From contig JAUJYN010000020.1 of the NCBI GenBank assembly GCA_030737835.1, positions 558,001 through 622,000 on the forward strand: a DNA stretch of 64,000 bases. Reading direction: 5' to 3'. Under the pieces are notes generated by a model that worked only from the letters and a program-made list of their open reading frames with translations, searched no databases and was not told the origin of the DNA. The stretch is from Acorus gramineus (Eukaryota; Streptophyta; Magnoliopsida; Acorales; Acoraceae). Shown one piece after another: positions 11,779-24,490 of the stretch (positions within the stretch are counted from its first letter, which is position 1; the number at the start of each line of letters is the position of its first letter). A program made the position numbers and the translations under genes.

Positions 11779-13027
11779 TGTCGGTATCGGATTTAAAAAA
11801 AATGGGGGAGGGGGATCTCTAGAAAGGCCTCCTTTTCTTCTTTTTTTTTCCTCGTCCGTGGAGTGCGGCGTGTGTGGGGGTTCTTCAGGGTTCGGATCCG
11901 GTGCGTGTTTTTGCAAGCTTGGTCGGATCGCCTCTCAGAAGGGGTGGTGGGGGGTTTTTCTCGTTCTCAGCTGAGGCGGCTGATAGGTCCTCAAGAGGAT
12001 TCAAAGGTTTTTGTGATCGTCACCTGTTTTCAAAAAAAATAGGAAAAGTTTGGGTGGATTTGATCGCCTTCATTGGTGAGTTTGTGGGGTCTCCGCTTTG
12101 AGATACGGGTATGTCGTACACAGAGGTGAAAACAGGGATCCTCTTCTATTTTGGGAACTTGACTATAGGAGGTTTGGGGAAATCAGGGTGGTAAGTGAGG
12201 GTCGGCTAGTGGGGATTAGCCGCCTGGTGGGGGACGGCTAGTTAGGAGTAGCCGCTTGGTGTCTGGTTCAATTTGGGCAGAACCTAGGTAGGAAATGGGC
12301 TAGGGTTTGGCAGGGGCTAAACTAGGTTTAACCTGGGTTTTGGAGAGGGTCTGGGAGAGTTGATTTGGAGTGGGATTGGGTGGAATTGACTCTCTTTTTC
12401 TCTCCTTCTCAAGGGTTTTGAAGTGGTGGTATGGAAATGTGAAGTGTGGATATTGGTTGGTGATGTATGGATATGAATTGTGAATTGTTTGATTTTATAT
12501 GAAGAAGTGCTTGGAGCCCCCTATTTATAGTAAAAGAGGGGCAGAGGAGTGTCCATTGGACAATAGATCAAAATGGATAATAAGGTGCTTGATTTGACCT
12601 TCCATTAGATCTTTGTTCTCTGACAGTGTCCAAGTGAGGGGCGGCTAGTTGAAACTAGCCGCCCAGTTAGGGGCAGCTACTCTCAAGTAGCCACCCCCAT
12701 CATGACCTGCCAAACGTCCCATCTCTAACAAGCGGTGGCTTAGGTCGGTTACTGAGGTTGAACCGGTTGAGATGGGGCGGCTAAAGGGGACAATATGCCG
12801 CAATCGTGTTGCTTTATGTCCCATCTTGAGGAGGCGGTTTTGGGTCGGTTAGGGGGCGGCTAGTTGGAACTAGCCGCCCAGTATGGGGCGGCTACTCTCA
12901 AGTAGCCACCCTTGTCCAGGTCCTTAGGTTTTCGTAAGTTTTTTTGACTAGGGTTTTCGATTTTGGTTTCTAAATATTACTTAAAGTATTTTCGTCTCCT
13001 TAGATGGTCAAAATTGGAGTATCTACA
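11779..13027 (-). mobile_element. Tat-like LTR, minus orientation, inverted partner of 54194-55491
   Basis: Read on the minus strand, it begins TGTAGATACTCC and ends ATACCGACA. It aligns along nearly its whole length with the plus-strand LTR at 54194-55491. A TATA box (CTATAAATAG on its own strand, 12530-12521) lies about 500 bp into it. It contains several hairpin-forming words such as gcggctagttgaaactagcc (12641). The adjoining ttatcgg and preceding bases (13028-13043) read as a purine-rich tract on the minus strand, as expected for a 3' LTR. Its PBS side is lost at a junction with a family B LTR fragment. The Tat lineage is an inference from the partner's PBS. Confidence 0.65.
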
Positions 13028-13249
13028 ATTGTCCCTTATCGGACGGAGTCTTTTGTGCGAAGCAGAAAGACTTCGACTGATGATAAGGAAAGAGACCCCT
13101 ATTTTGGAGGCCCAACCTTCAAGAAGTTTATGACACTGGACCAATACCATTCAAGGATTTAATTTAGGACATCAGAGGCTGGGTTTTGACTAGAATAGTC
13201 ATCTAAAGATTGATCCAGGTGGGAGATTGAGTTAAATTAAGGAAGCGAG
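13028..13249. other. Internal flank of the Tat-like/PMD unit, left part
   Basis: Non-coding sequence next to the minus-strand LTR. It continues at 29851 after L1 is subtracted. I see no ORF that can be identified. Its last five bases, GCGAG (13245-13249), are the left TSD of L1. Confidence 0.5.
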
Positions 13250-14411
13250 TGTCATGCCCCAGGGCGGCCGTCCCCGAGACGTGGCAATAATGAAATATCA
13301 GCTATCAAGTACAAGAGGTCAATAATGACTCCAATAAACAATACACAAGCTGGCAAACCAATGATAACTGATAACTCAACTGAAAAGCGGAAGCATAAGA
13401 TATCAACAATGTCTGTAAACCAAAAACATTATTACAGACTCAAATACACAATCACTGTCCTGTGAGAGCCAAGTCTAGTCCAAATAAAATACAACCTGTG
13501 CCACATGCACGATTTACAATACATAAAATGACTCTAGGACTGCTGACAGCCTCGCACTCGCCACCCGTCGGAAGAACGCTCCACGCCCATAAGACCACGC
13601 CACAGGGAAGCTCCAGCTCCACGCCCAACACTGCCCCTGAAAAGAAACAGTATGCGAGGGGTGAGCTACAAGCTCAGTGAGTGGCTGGAAACCAATCACC
13701 ATTACAACAGTTCAATACTAAAGCAATTTCCTTTCAAGGAAAACATGGGTAGAAACCCAATGGATAACAAGGTCACGCGGCGGCGCGACCAACCTCACCC
13801 TCACCCTCACCCTCACTCCCGGAGGAAGACTCTTGGGACTTTTGGGGAGAGACCATACCGTTGGTCGAAGAGACGCAGAATTACTGGTCTACACTGTCAC
13901 GCCCCAGGGCGGCTGTCCCCGTGACGCGGCAAGTGTATATATAATATCAGCAGTCTATACAGGAGATCAATAAAATACTCTAAACAACAACTAAAATGAC
14001 AACACAGAGCAAAGCAAGGCTGACATGATATATACACAGATAGCGGAAGCTAAAAGACTGAGTCTGTAATTCAAAAACATACTACAGACTCGATACATAA
14101 TCAACTGTCCTGTGAGAGCCAATATACACACATACATCCAAATAATATACAAACGGTGCCCAAGCACGGAAATATATACATACAATCAAAGAAAGGATGC
14201 TGATGGCCTCTAATATTCGCGGGACGTGGCGCCGCTCCGCTACTGATGAAGTCTCTCGGGGAGCTCCTCCTTCTGGTCTGACTCAGTGATAACTAGAGAA
14301 AAATATATATGCGAGGGGTGAGCCACACGCTCAGTGAATAGCACAACCCATGCATCACAATTCATATTAACCACAAATAATCATTAAAAGCCTCAAAGTG
14401 GCAGGAACTAC

Positions 14412-14576
14412 ACAATCCAGTGGGTCGCTACATCGCCGACCCACCACACCCTCACCCTCACCCCTCAATAGGTGACATAGGATATTGGGACTAAACAATC
14501 CAGTGGGTCGCTACATCGCCGACCCACCACACCCTCACCCTCACCCCTCAATATGGTGACATAGGATATTGGGACT
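14412..14576. repeat. 83-bp tandem duplication in L2
   Basis: Units 14412-14494 and 14495-14576 both contain caatccagtgggtcgctaca, the cccaccacaccctcaccctc tract and tgacataggatattgggact. Other family A LTRs have one copy, so this duplication is private to L2. Confidence 0.85.
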
Positions 14577-15357
14577 GACTAGGCTGTTGGTCACCCTTGG
14601 TCCACCGATAGTCTCTCCTCCACTCCGTAGGCCGCTTGGCCACTCCCACATTCAGCACAGTCCGAATCCAAATCAGGAGGTACCTACTGATGGGAGCCCT
14701 CTCACGGGACGGCCTTTCTAACGCTGGGGCAGTCTCTACATGGATCCAACGAAGGGAACAGAACAGCCTATCCATACGCATATGATCCACTCGGATCCGC
14801 CGACAACACATCTCAACAACTCTAATGTCATGAATTCTTCAGAATTCCTCCAGGGCGCATAACCAAGATGCGGGGAACATATATAATATTATTGGGAAAA
14901 GAAACCTTGGGAGGGCACCATGAGGTCCCGATATAGGACATCCCGACAACCAAACAAGGAACACGGAGTACCCTAGCCCGGGTCTCAATGTTGACCTCGC
15001 AAGGCCCCTTAATATTCCCTAAGGCATGCTAAAATACCATAAGTTCGCATTTAATTTAATAAATTAAACTAGTAGGACACATGCATAGGTCGAGGCTTCC
15101 TAGCATGAGAACAGGGTGACAGGATGCATGGCTCTTACACATATCCTAAGGGTGCAAGTCCCTAACATACAAAGTCTAGGGTGGCATGCATTCTACACAC
15201 TAATCATGCTTGCATGGATTACATATTAACAAGTTAATATTAACTATGGTGCCCCAGGGGAGGACGGTATACGCCCAAGTGCATATAGCGCCTCCCTACT
15301 GGGTTGGATTGTACCACTCACCAATGACCGGGTCGTCGCGCGACCGTCCGTCAAGAT

Positions 15358-16153
15358 CTGCAAGACAGGGTAATCAACTTGGTGAGTAAAATATACAAAT
15401 ACATACAAAATACATTAAAAATACACAACACTCGGACAAGCGTACATACGGCCTGTACGCACGCGAGTAGCACCCCGACTCACTCCCGAACCCCCGGGCA
15501 GCCGTACGCACGGCCACCCGCCCCGGGCGCACAGCCGAGCCCCGGCCCGCGCGCCCAGCGCACTGCCGAGCTCCCTGCCCGCACGCCCGGACAATCTGCC
15601 GAGTCCCCCGGGTGCACCGCGCGCTCACTGCGCCTCAGCGCGGCAACTCGCGCGCACACCCGCACGCCCTACTCCCCAACTCCTCACCCCGCGCGCACCA
15701 CCGGCTAGCCTCACCGCGCGCGCACAGCACGCGCTGCGCCTCTGCGCAGCTCTCCCCGCGCACGCCTCCACACGGCGCCCTGCGCGCAGCACCCGCACGC
15801 AGCCCCGCGCGCACGGCACGCACTGCGCCTCTGCGCAGCGCTCCGCGCGCACGCCCTCGCACGGCGCCCAGCGCGCAGCACCTGCACACCCTGCTCAACC
15901 CGAGCGCACGCCCGCGCGCACGCGCGCGTGCCCTGCCAGCATGCCCGACAGCGCCCTGCCCTGCGCCTGCCAGCCTGCCTGCCTGCCTGCCAGCCTACCC
16001 GAGACACCTTCCCACCTCCCTGACGGCCACCAATGGCCTCCAACCGACACCAACCACCGCCAACGGCCACCCACCGCCACCAACAGCCACCCATACCCAA
16101 AAACACCCTCCTAACATGCATCTAAGCAAGAAAAGGAAGGAAAGAAACCTTAC
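15358..16153 (-). other. Intron inside LTR L2, with CpG-rich core
   Basis: On the minus strand the donor is ctcctagg|GTAAGG and the acceptor is tgtcttGCAG|ATCTTGACGG. The same borders recur in every complete LTR of both families and are joined exactly in element E. The core 15440-15990 is extremely CpG-rich and produces long Ala/Arg/Pro ORFs in all frames that are not genes. Confidence 0.8.
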
Positions 16154-19100
16154 CCTAGGAGAGGAAGAGAAGGGGAGGAAGAACGGGTGCTCTTCGCGCA
16201 CCGAAACACCTCCTCCAAGGCCACCACCACCAAGATCTCCTTCAGCCCTCCAATAGGCTGAAATCAGAGGAGAAAAGAGGGCATTAGAGGGGGTCACACA
16301 TGTGGGAACTCGAATTCGAGACCACCGGAAGGTAGATCGGGAGCTCACCTATCTTTTCTCTTCTTAGGGTTTTTGGTTTCAAGCTCAAGAACTAGATCAT
16401 AAATGGGATTTAAAGAGAGGGGGAGAGAGAAATTTGGGTGGAGAAGATGATGAATAGTGGGGGGAGATATTTTTAGCTTCACTTATAAGTCACCCCTCAC
16501 TTAGATTAGGTTAAACTAGGTTTAGGCTAGGATTAATTAGGTTTAAGTGTGGTTTGACCCTAGTCAACCCAACCACACAAAAAGCCAAAAATATTTGACC
16601 AAGTCATGGGCCCCACCTTGACCAAGTCAAGTCTCCCAATGACTTTTTGCTCGGTCAAAACCCGGATACGCTTCAGAACTGTAAAATTCTGAAACGTTAC
16701 CGGAATTCGATGAAATTTTTGTGAGTGGCTTGAAATGGCACCAGGACACATAATATGCAGTTAGATTTTCAATCGGAGTCCTCAAACTCAAGATGATAGC
16801 TAACAGTCCAAAATTTTAGCGGTTCCGATCAAAAAACGAAAAAAAACTGAAAAACTGCCAGAACGCTCCAACGGTTACCAGCAGGTTAAAAGTGACACAT
16901 ATATAACATACACAACACTACTGGATCATCTACATCGAGATAACTGCCCAACGATGTCTTTGAACATCGATACGCAACCGGACCCAACAACTATGGGAAC
17001 GGATGAACAACGAATGGGTCACGCGACGACGTGTCTTCACCTCATCCTCACCCTCACCCTTTAGAGGTGACATAGGACTTTTGGAGAGATTAGACTCCTC
17101 TACACCCTTGGTCCACTGGTAGCCCTTTCCCCGGGTAGTCTCTACCTGGTATACTCCCACGATCAGTACGCTTCCGAACGCATCGGTAGTACCTACGGGT
17201 GGGAGTCCTCTGTCAGGAAAGCTTTTCCAATGCCGGGGAGGTCCTACACATATCCAACGAACGGGAGAACGATTCCACGCTCGCAATATCATTCGTTATC
17301 CCTCTCCCGGGTAGCCTCTACCTGGTATACCCCCATGATCAGTACATCTTGCCGCATGCATCGATAGTACCTACAGGTGGGGGCCCTCTGTCAGGACAGC
17401 TACAACCCGGGCCGCTTCAACACGGACGACATTGGGAGGAAACACTCCATGTTCGCAAAGCGAACCCAATGGAAAAACAACTACTCTCGATAATCACCTA
17501 TCGATGATGTCGAATACTATTGCACTCCCACACGATTGCGTCACTCGGACACAAGGGGGTTGCCTCTGCTCTCACGCAGAAATAATCCCAAGGCACATAA
17601 CCCAACAGGCGGTTCATATACACGCCTAGCACGGGTAGGCCTAGCTTAATGCCACAACTACCGGCTTAACAAAACCGATAAGATAATGAATTCTCCTAAA
17701 TTCCAAACGAGTGCATCGCTTGGATGCACGGCGGCGATTACATCGCTAGCACTCTAACTAATAAGGTACAACCCGACAACGGGTCATACCCACGCCTATT
17801 TCAGATAAACCTAATCAGTTTTAACATGCGCATATATATATCCAAGAGAATTATATCTTAGTTATGTACATGAACTACATGCACGATAACCTATCAAATA
17901 ATTATAGGGATACTCCCTAACATGGATTTACATCATAAACAACATGCATACATGGCCATTAATCACATAAGCACACAAGGCATAACTTAAGCATGCGTTG
18001 GATATCACCAACTTAAAAAGGAAGGGTCAAGCGCGATCTCACGCACTAACAGGTGCATGCCAATATTCCAAACAAACCTGAGTCGAGTAGGAAATCGCAT
18101 CTACTTACTCAGTTCGTGCATAGGGAGAGGGCGTGTTATGCATGTCTCATTTTGAGCCATTTCGATTAAGCCTTGGTCACATGTGGGTCATTCAAGGGCC
18201 TTTTTCTTTTTTCGATCGGAGTCGCTAAAATTTTGGCTTTTAGCCACCTGTGGGAGTTAGAGTACTCTGATTGGAAATCTAACTGCATATTATGGGTCCT
18301 GGTACCGTTTAGTACTACCCGTAAAAATTTCACCGAATTTCGGTAATGTTTTGAAAAATATGCAGTTCTGAACCGTATCCGGGTTTTGAGAGTTCCTGGT
18401 TGGTCGAATAGTGTGAGATATTTTGGGGATGTGGTGACCCTTGGTAACCTTACCCCCACCTTGCTTGGGGATGAAGAAACCATTGGTTATTTAATATGTG
18501 AGTGGGTGAGCCTAACCCTAACCTCACCCCCCCTTAAGGTCACCCCTAGGCACTATTTGGGCATGAAAATGACTTTTTTGCTCTCTCTCTCTCTCCCCTC
18601 TCTCCCATTTCGTGGAACACCTTCTCTCCCTCTCTTGGTCTCTTTTTTTTCTCCTCTTTGTGTGTGAAGAAGGAGGAGGAAGAAGCAATTGAAGGAAAAG
18701 ATGAAGAAGAAGCACAAGAAAGAGTGAGAAAGGGTGAGTATGTGTTGTTGTTGTTGTTTCTCTTCTCTCTATCCCCTTCTCATGCCCCTTTGCACCCCTG
18801 TTTTCTGCCATGAAGGGCTTGAGGAGATGCTGATGAGGTGGTGGTGGTGGTTGAGGTGGTCGTGGGTGTGTCGAGAACCCCGCATCTCCCCATTTCCCTC
18901 CCCCTGTTTTGGTAAGGCAGCACTCTGTATTTTAAAGATCTCAGTGCATCTAGTATTTATAGACACATTTTTAGGATTATATCTTCTTATGATATGATCA
19001 TATATGTGTCTAGTTGTTATATATAGGAAATTTGGGGTCATTATGATATCTGAGGTGTAAGTTAGACCTGTTTTACATGGCCTGTCCAGATTCGCATAGG

Positions 19101-21204
19101 AATTGACCTGCTTCTAGAAATAATTTATTTAGGGCTTGTAGAGGCAAAATTAGGTTCTAATGTCCCCATGGATTATGATCCCAGCATATCAGAGAATGTG
19201 CATGTTTTATTTCATAATTTTTGAAAGTGTATTGGGTGCTGTGGAGATCAATTAGTAGGGCTGGTTGCAGCAGGTTTGGCAGTTTTGTTTGGTTGAGTGT
19301 CAAGGAGTTGTTTGCATGTGTCTTGTGTGATAATATGGAAGTATCAGGGGTTAGGGTCTTCATCAAGTAGGCTTATATGTGTGATAGGAGGTTCCATAAT
19401 TTAATTATGGATCATTGGTTGTGTTTTGCAGATCTCGTAGACCGGACGCGCGGCGATCCGGGTATCGGTGAGTGGTTTGATCCAACCCTTTGGAAAGCGT
19501 TGGATGCACGTAGTCGTGCGTCGCACATCCGTTGGGCACCCTGACTATACTACTTAATTAGATAAGTAGTATGGTCATGTCTAACTCATAATATGTTAGA
19601 TATCTTGCATGCTAGGCTTATATTGCATGTATTGTATCCATATATGATTGACTGTATCGCATGCGCCCCTCTAGTATGAGCATGTATTCTGTAATGTGTA
19701 TAGAATATGGCATGCCTTAGGTAGTATTGTAATACTACTCCCACCATATTAATTGGAATATCCAGCATGATTAAGTCTGGGTTAATAACGGGCACCTGCC
19801 TAATATTCCCTTGCGATAAGACTCGAGGGCGTGGTGTAGTTGTTGCGCCCATGCTAATGGGGCAAGGCTATGACCAACTTCATGAGATGATGATCTCTCT
19901 CGCCCTCTCCCTCTGCACGAACTGAGTAAGTAGATGCGATTTCCTACTCGACTCAGGTTCGTTTGGAATATTGGCATGCACCTGTTAAGTGCGCGAGATT
20001 TGCACTTGACCCTTACCTTTTAAGTTGGTGATATCCAATGCATGCTTAAGTTAGGCCTTGTGTGCTTATGTGATTAATGGCCATGTATGCATGTTGTATG
20101 ATTTATTATGATGTAAATCCATGTTAGGGGTCACCCTTATGGTCAATTATTAGATGATTGTGCATATGGTTCATGCACATAGCTAGATATAATTCTCCTA
20201 GATATATTTATATGCGCATGTTAAAAACTGATAGGCCTATCTAAAATAGGCGTGGGGGTATACCAGGTAGAGGCTACCTGGGAGAGGGCTAACGAATGAT
20301 ATTGCAAGCGTGGAATCATTCTCCCCTTCGTTGGATCCGATGTAGGAACTTCCTGACGTTGGAAAAGTTGTCCTGACAGAGGGCTCCCATCCGTAGGTAC
20401 CACCGAGGCGTTCAAAAGCGTACCAGGTAGTGACTACCCGAGGAAAGGGCTACCAGTGGACCAAGGGTGTAGAGGAGTCTAATCTCTCCAAAAGTCCCAC
20501 GTCACCTGTAAAGGGTGAGGATGAGGATGAGGTGACGACACGTCACAGCGGGACCCATTCGTGGTTCGTCCGTTCCCATAGTTGTTGGGTCCGGTTGCGT
20601 ATCGATGTTCAAAGACATCATTGGGCAGTTATCTCGATGTAGATGATCTAGTAGTGTTGTGTAGACCAGTAATTCTGGGTCTCTTCGACCAACGGTATGG
20701 TCTCTCCCCAAGAGTCCCAAGAGTCTCCCTCCGGGAGTGAGGGTGAGGGTGACGTTGGTTGTTATATATGTGTCACTTTTAGCCTTCTGGTAACCATAGG
20801 AGCATTCTGACAGTTTTTCAATTTTTTTCGTTTTTCGATCGGAACCGCTAAAATTTTGGACTTTTAGCTATCACCCTGAGTTTGAGGGCTCCGATTGGAA
20901 ATCTAACTGCATATTATGTGTCCTGGTGCCATTCCAAGCCACTCACGAAAATTTCGTCGAATTCTGGTAACGTTTCAGAATTTCATAGTTCCGTAGCATA
21001 TCCGGGTTTTGACCGAGCGAGAAGTCATTGGGAGACTTGACTTGGTCAATGTGGGCCCATGGCTTCTTCAAATGATTTTGGCTTTTAGTGTGGTTGGGTT
21101 GACTAGGGTCAAACCTCACCTAAGTGCACTTAAACCTCACCTAATCCTCACTTAAACCTAATCTAATTTCAAGTGGTGTGTGTGTGTGTGGTGTGTGTGT
21201 GAGA

Positions 21205-24200
21205 GACCGTATTCTCTTCCGTTTTGTGTACCGAGGGTGTACGGTGGTGGTTGCGGAGCATGAGTTTCCGGTGGAGTTGGTGGAGCTCGCTATGACGGAC
21301 TTTGATGCCATCCTGGGAATGGATTGGCTTGCAGCTAGTCACGCCAGCATCGACTGTTTTGCCAAGTCGGTGTCTTTCCACCTTCCGGGTCGGAGGTCCT
21401 TCCAGTTCGTGGGCTATCATGACGTAGCCCCTTTGGGGTTCGTGTCGTCCATCTAGGCGTGGAGACTCCTTCAGGGAGGATGCAAGAGCTTTCTGGCGTA
21501 CATTGCTCAGGAAGATGCACCACTGCAGGCAGATATCAGTCAGACACCGGTCGTGGCAGAGTATCCCGAGGTTTTCCCCGATGATCTTCCGGGATTACCG
21601 CCGGATCGCGCGATCGAGTTTGAGATAAATCTGATTCCGGGGACCGAGCCGATTTCGAGAGCTCCGTACCGGATGGCCCCTGCAGAGCTGAGGGTGCTCA
21701 AGGAGCAGTTGGAGGAGTTGCTGGAGAAGGGCTTCGCACGTCCGAGTGTTTCTCCATGGGGAGCCCCTGTTCTATTTGTGCAGAAGAAGGACGGTTCGTT
21801 GCGGCTTTGTATCGATTACAGGCAGCTGAACAAGCGGACAGTAAAGAACAAGTACCCCTTGCCGCGGATCGACGATCTGTTTGACCAGCTCCAGGGAGCG
21901 CGGGTCTTTTCTAAGATCGATCTCCGCTCGGGCTACTATCAGCTGAAGATCCGGGAGTCAGACATTCTGAAGACGGCCTTTCATACCCGGTATGGGCACT
22001 ACGAGTTCAGAGTACTGCCGTTTGGGTTGACGAATGCGCCGGCGGCCTTCATGGATCTGATGAACCGGGTGTTTCGGCCCTTCCTCGACTCCTTTGTGGT
22101 AGTATTCATCGATGACATATTGGTGTACTCGAGGAGTCTAGAGGAGCACGCTCACCATCTTCGCACTGTCTTGGAGACTTTGGCCAGACATCAGTTGTTC
22201 GCCAAGTTCAGCAAGTGCGAGTTTTGGTTGGAGCGTATGGCCTTTCTGGGCCATGTGATTTCCGGCGAGGGCATATCTGTGGACCCGGACAAGACGCTCG
22301 CCGTGTCGAATTGGCGTCGACCGTCGAACCCCACAGAGATTCAGAGCTTCCTGGGCTTGGCGGGTTATTACAGGAGGTTTGTCGAGGGTTTCTCAAAGAT
22401 AGCTGTACCTCTTACCCGCCTCACTCGGAAGGATGTCCAGTTCGAGTGGTCCCCGTCCTGCGAGGAGAGCTTCCTAGAGCTGAAGCGAAGGCTCACCTCA
22501 GCGCCAGTTCTTACCCTTCCGTCTGGGAGTGGTGGGTTCACAGTTTACACCGATGCATCGCAGTTGGGTGTGGGTTGCGTCCTGATGCAGCACGGTAAGG
22601 TTGTGGCTTACGCGTCGCGTCAGTTGAAGCCCCATGAGCAGAATTACCCCACCCACGACCTTGAGTTGGCAGCGATCATCTTTGCGCTGAAGATGTGGAG
22701 GCATTACCTCTATGGTGAGGAGTTCGAGCTCTTTACTGATCATAAGAGCTTGACATATTTGCAGTCCCAGCCGGAGCTCAACATGCGTCAGAGACGTTGG
22801 GTCGAGTTCCTGAAGGACGATGATTGTGACATCGCTTACCATCCGGGTAAGGCGAATGTCGTGGCGGATGCTCTCAGCAGGCAGCCCTTGGGCATGGCCG
22901 CCCACATGGCTGTACGTCGTTGGAGGCTTCTGGAGGAGGCCGCTTGCTGGATCAGTGTTCGAGAGACTCCTGCGGGTGGCTTTTTGGCCAGGCTAGTGGT
23001 GCAGCCAGTCCTTCTCGACGATATCCGCACAGCTCAGGCTCAGGATCCGCATTTTATAGTCCTCTCTGAGGGCGTCGCCCGGGGCGAGCGTCCGGACTAC
23101 CAGATTCGCGAGGACGGGATCCTGCGGTTCAGAGGCTGAGTATGCATTCCTGACGACGCAGAGCTGAAGCAGAAGATTCTGGACGAGGCCCATCGTTCGA
23201 GGTACACAGTGCATCCCGGTGGCACGAAGATGTACAGGGGCCTTCGTCGTGGCTACTGGTGGCGCGGGATGAAGACGGATATTGCCTGTTTCGTTGCACG
23301 ATGCTTAGTATGCCAGCAAGTGAAGTCGAAGCATCAGCGCCCTACGGGGAAGCTGCAGTCCATTGAGATCCCTCAGTGGAAGTGGGAGCAGATCACCATG
23401 GATTTCATCTCGGGTTTACCGAGGTCACGTTCGGGTCGCGATGCCATCTGGGTAATCATCGACCGGCTCACGAAGTCCACTCATTTCCTCCCCATCCGAC
23501 TCACCGATTCTCTGGACACCCTGGCGCAGTTGTTCGTCTCAGAGATTGTTCGTCTCCATGGCACTCCCGTCAGCATTATTTCCGATCGAGACACGCATTT
23601 TACTTCGAGGTTCTGGCGTAGCCTCCAGCACGCCCTTGGTACGAACCTCCACTTCAGTACAGCGTTTCATCCGCAGACGGACGGCCAGTCGGAGAGGACG
23701 ATTCAGACCCTGGAGGACATGCTGCGAGCCTGCGTTCTCGATTTTGGGGGCAGTTGGGAGAGGCACCTTCCGTTGGTGGAGTTTGCCTACAACAACAGCT
23801 ACCACTCGAGTATCCGGATGGCTCCTTACGAGGCGCTCTATGGCCGCAGCTGCAGGTCCCCCTTGTGTTGGGACGAGGTCGGAGAGCGCCAGTTGGAGGG
23901 ACCAGAGATCATTCACCAGACCTCAGAGATGGTGAAGACGATTCGTGAGCGTATCCGAGTCGCTCAGAGTCGTCAGAAGAGCTACGCCGACCGTCGTCGC
24001 CGTGAGCTCGCCTTCGAGGTTGGTGATTATGTCTTCCTGAAGGTGTCCCCGATGAAGGGCATCTTCCGTTTCGGCGTGCGGGGCAAGCTGAGTCCGTGTT
24101 TCATTGGGCCGTTCCTCATCCTCGAGCGAGTTGGGGAGGTGGCCTATCGCATAGCTCTGCCCCCACAGTTGGCTCAGGCCCATGACGTCTTCCATGTCTC

Positions 24201-24441
24201 GCAGCTGAGGCGCTACGTCCACGATCCTGCTCACGTCATCCCGCTCGAGCCGCTCGTCTTCGAGCCGGATTTGTCATTCGTAGAGCAGCCGATTGAGTTC
24301 ATGGACCGCCGCGAGAAGAGGCTCCGCACCAAGACCGTCCAGTTGGTCAAGGTGCGATGGCAGCACCGTTCCGGTGCCGAAGCCACTTGGGAGCTCGAGG
24401 ACGCCATGCGTGACGCGTATCCGCATCTTTTCCCTTCTTAG
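21205..24441 (+). pseudogene. pol of element A (protease-RT-RNase H-integrase-chromodomain)
   Basis: One frame runs from the deletion junction to TAG at 24439 with only two stops, TAG at 21454 and TGA at 23137. Sister copies have CAG and CGA at these places. The order is: protease C-terminal part (DFDAILGMDWL; the DSG active site is deleted), RT ([37 protein letters not shown]; about 21720-22240), RNase H ([31 protein letters not shown]; about 22540-22880), integrase zinc finger (H..H at 23190-23215, CLVCQQVK at 23305), integrase core ([29 protein letters not shown]; 23397-23720), then a chromodomain ([19 protein letters not shown], 24346-24405). The protein would cut, reverse-transcribe and integrate the element's RNA and read histone marks. 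The missing protease active site and the two stops make it inactive. Confidence 0.93.
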
Positions 24442-24476
24442 ATGTTTTTGTATTTATTTTGAGGACAAAATTTCCT

Positions 24477-24490
24477 AAGGGGGGGGAGAA
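24477..24490 (+). promoter_or_regulatory. Polypurine tract of element A
   Basis: aaggggggggagaa immediately precedes the TG of the 3' LTR. This is where plus-strand DNA synthesis is primed in LTR elements. Confidence 0.9.

Larger units (their letters stand above)
13895..16908 (-). mobile_element. Solo LTR L2, family A, inside L1
   Basis: On the minus strand it starts TGTTATATATGTGTCAC (16908) and ends GGGGCGTGACA (13895). TSD TACAC is found at 13890-13894 and 16909-16913. It is 3014 bp long with no internal region. It interrupts L1 within the B-LTR segment that is tandemly duplicated in L3 and L7. Confidence 0.93.

Noticed and set aside
15374..16348. Long Ala/Arg/Pro-rich ORFs on both strands (up to 214 codons)
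   Set aside because: They overlap in up to six frames in a CpG-rich block, which has few stop codons by composition. The block is intronic within LTR L2 and the frames are not conserved in other LTRs.
22208..22905. ORFs overlapping pol of element A in other frames
   Set aside because: Shadow frames of the conserved RT/RNase H. They have no features of their own.
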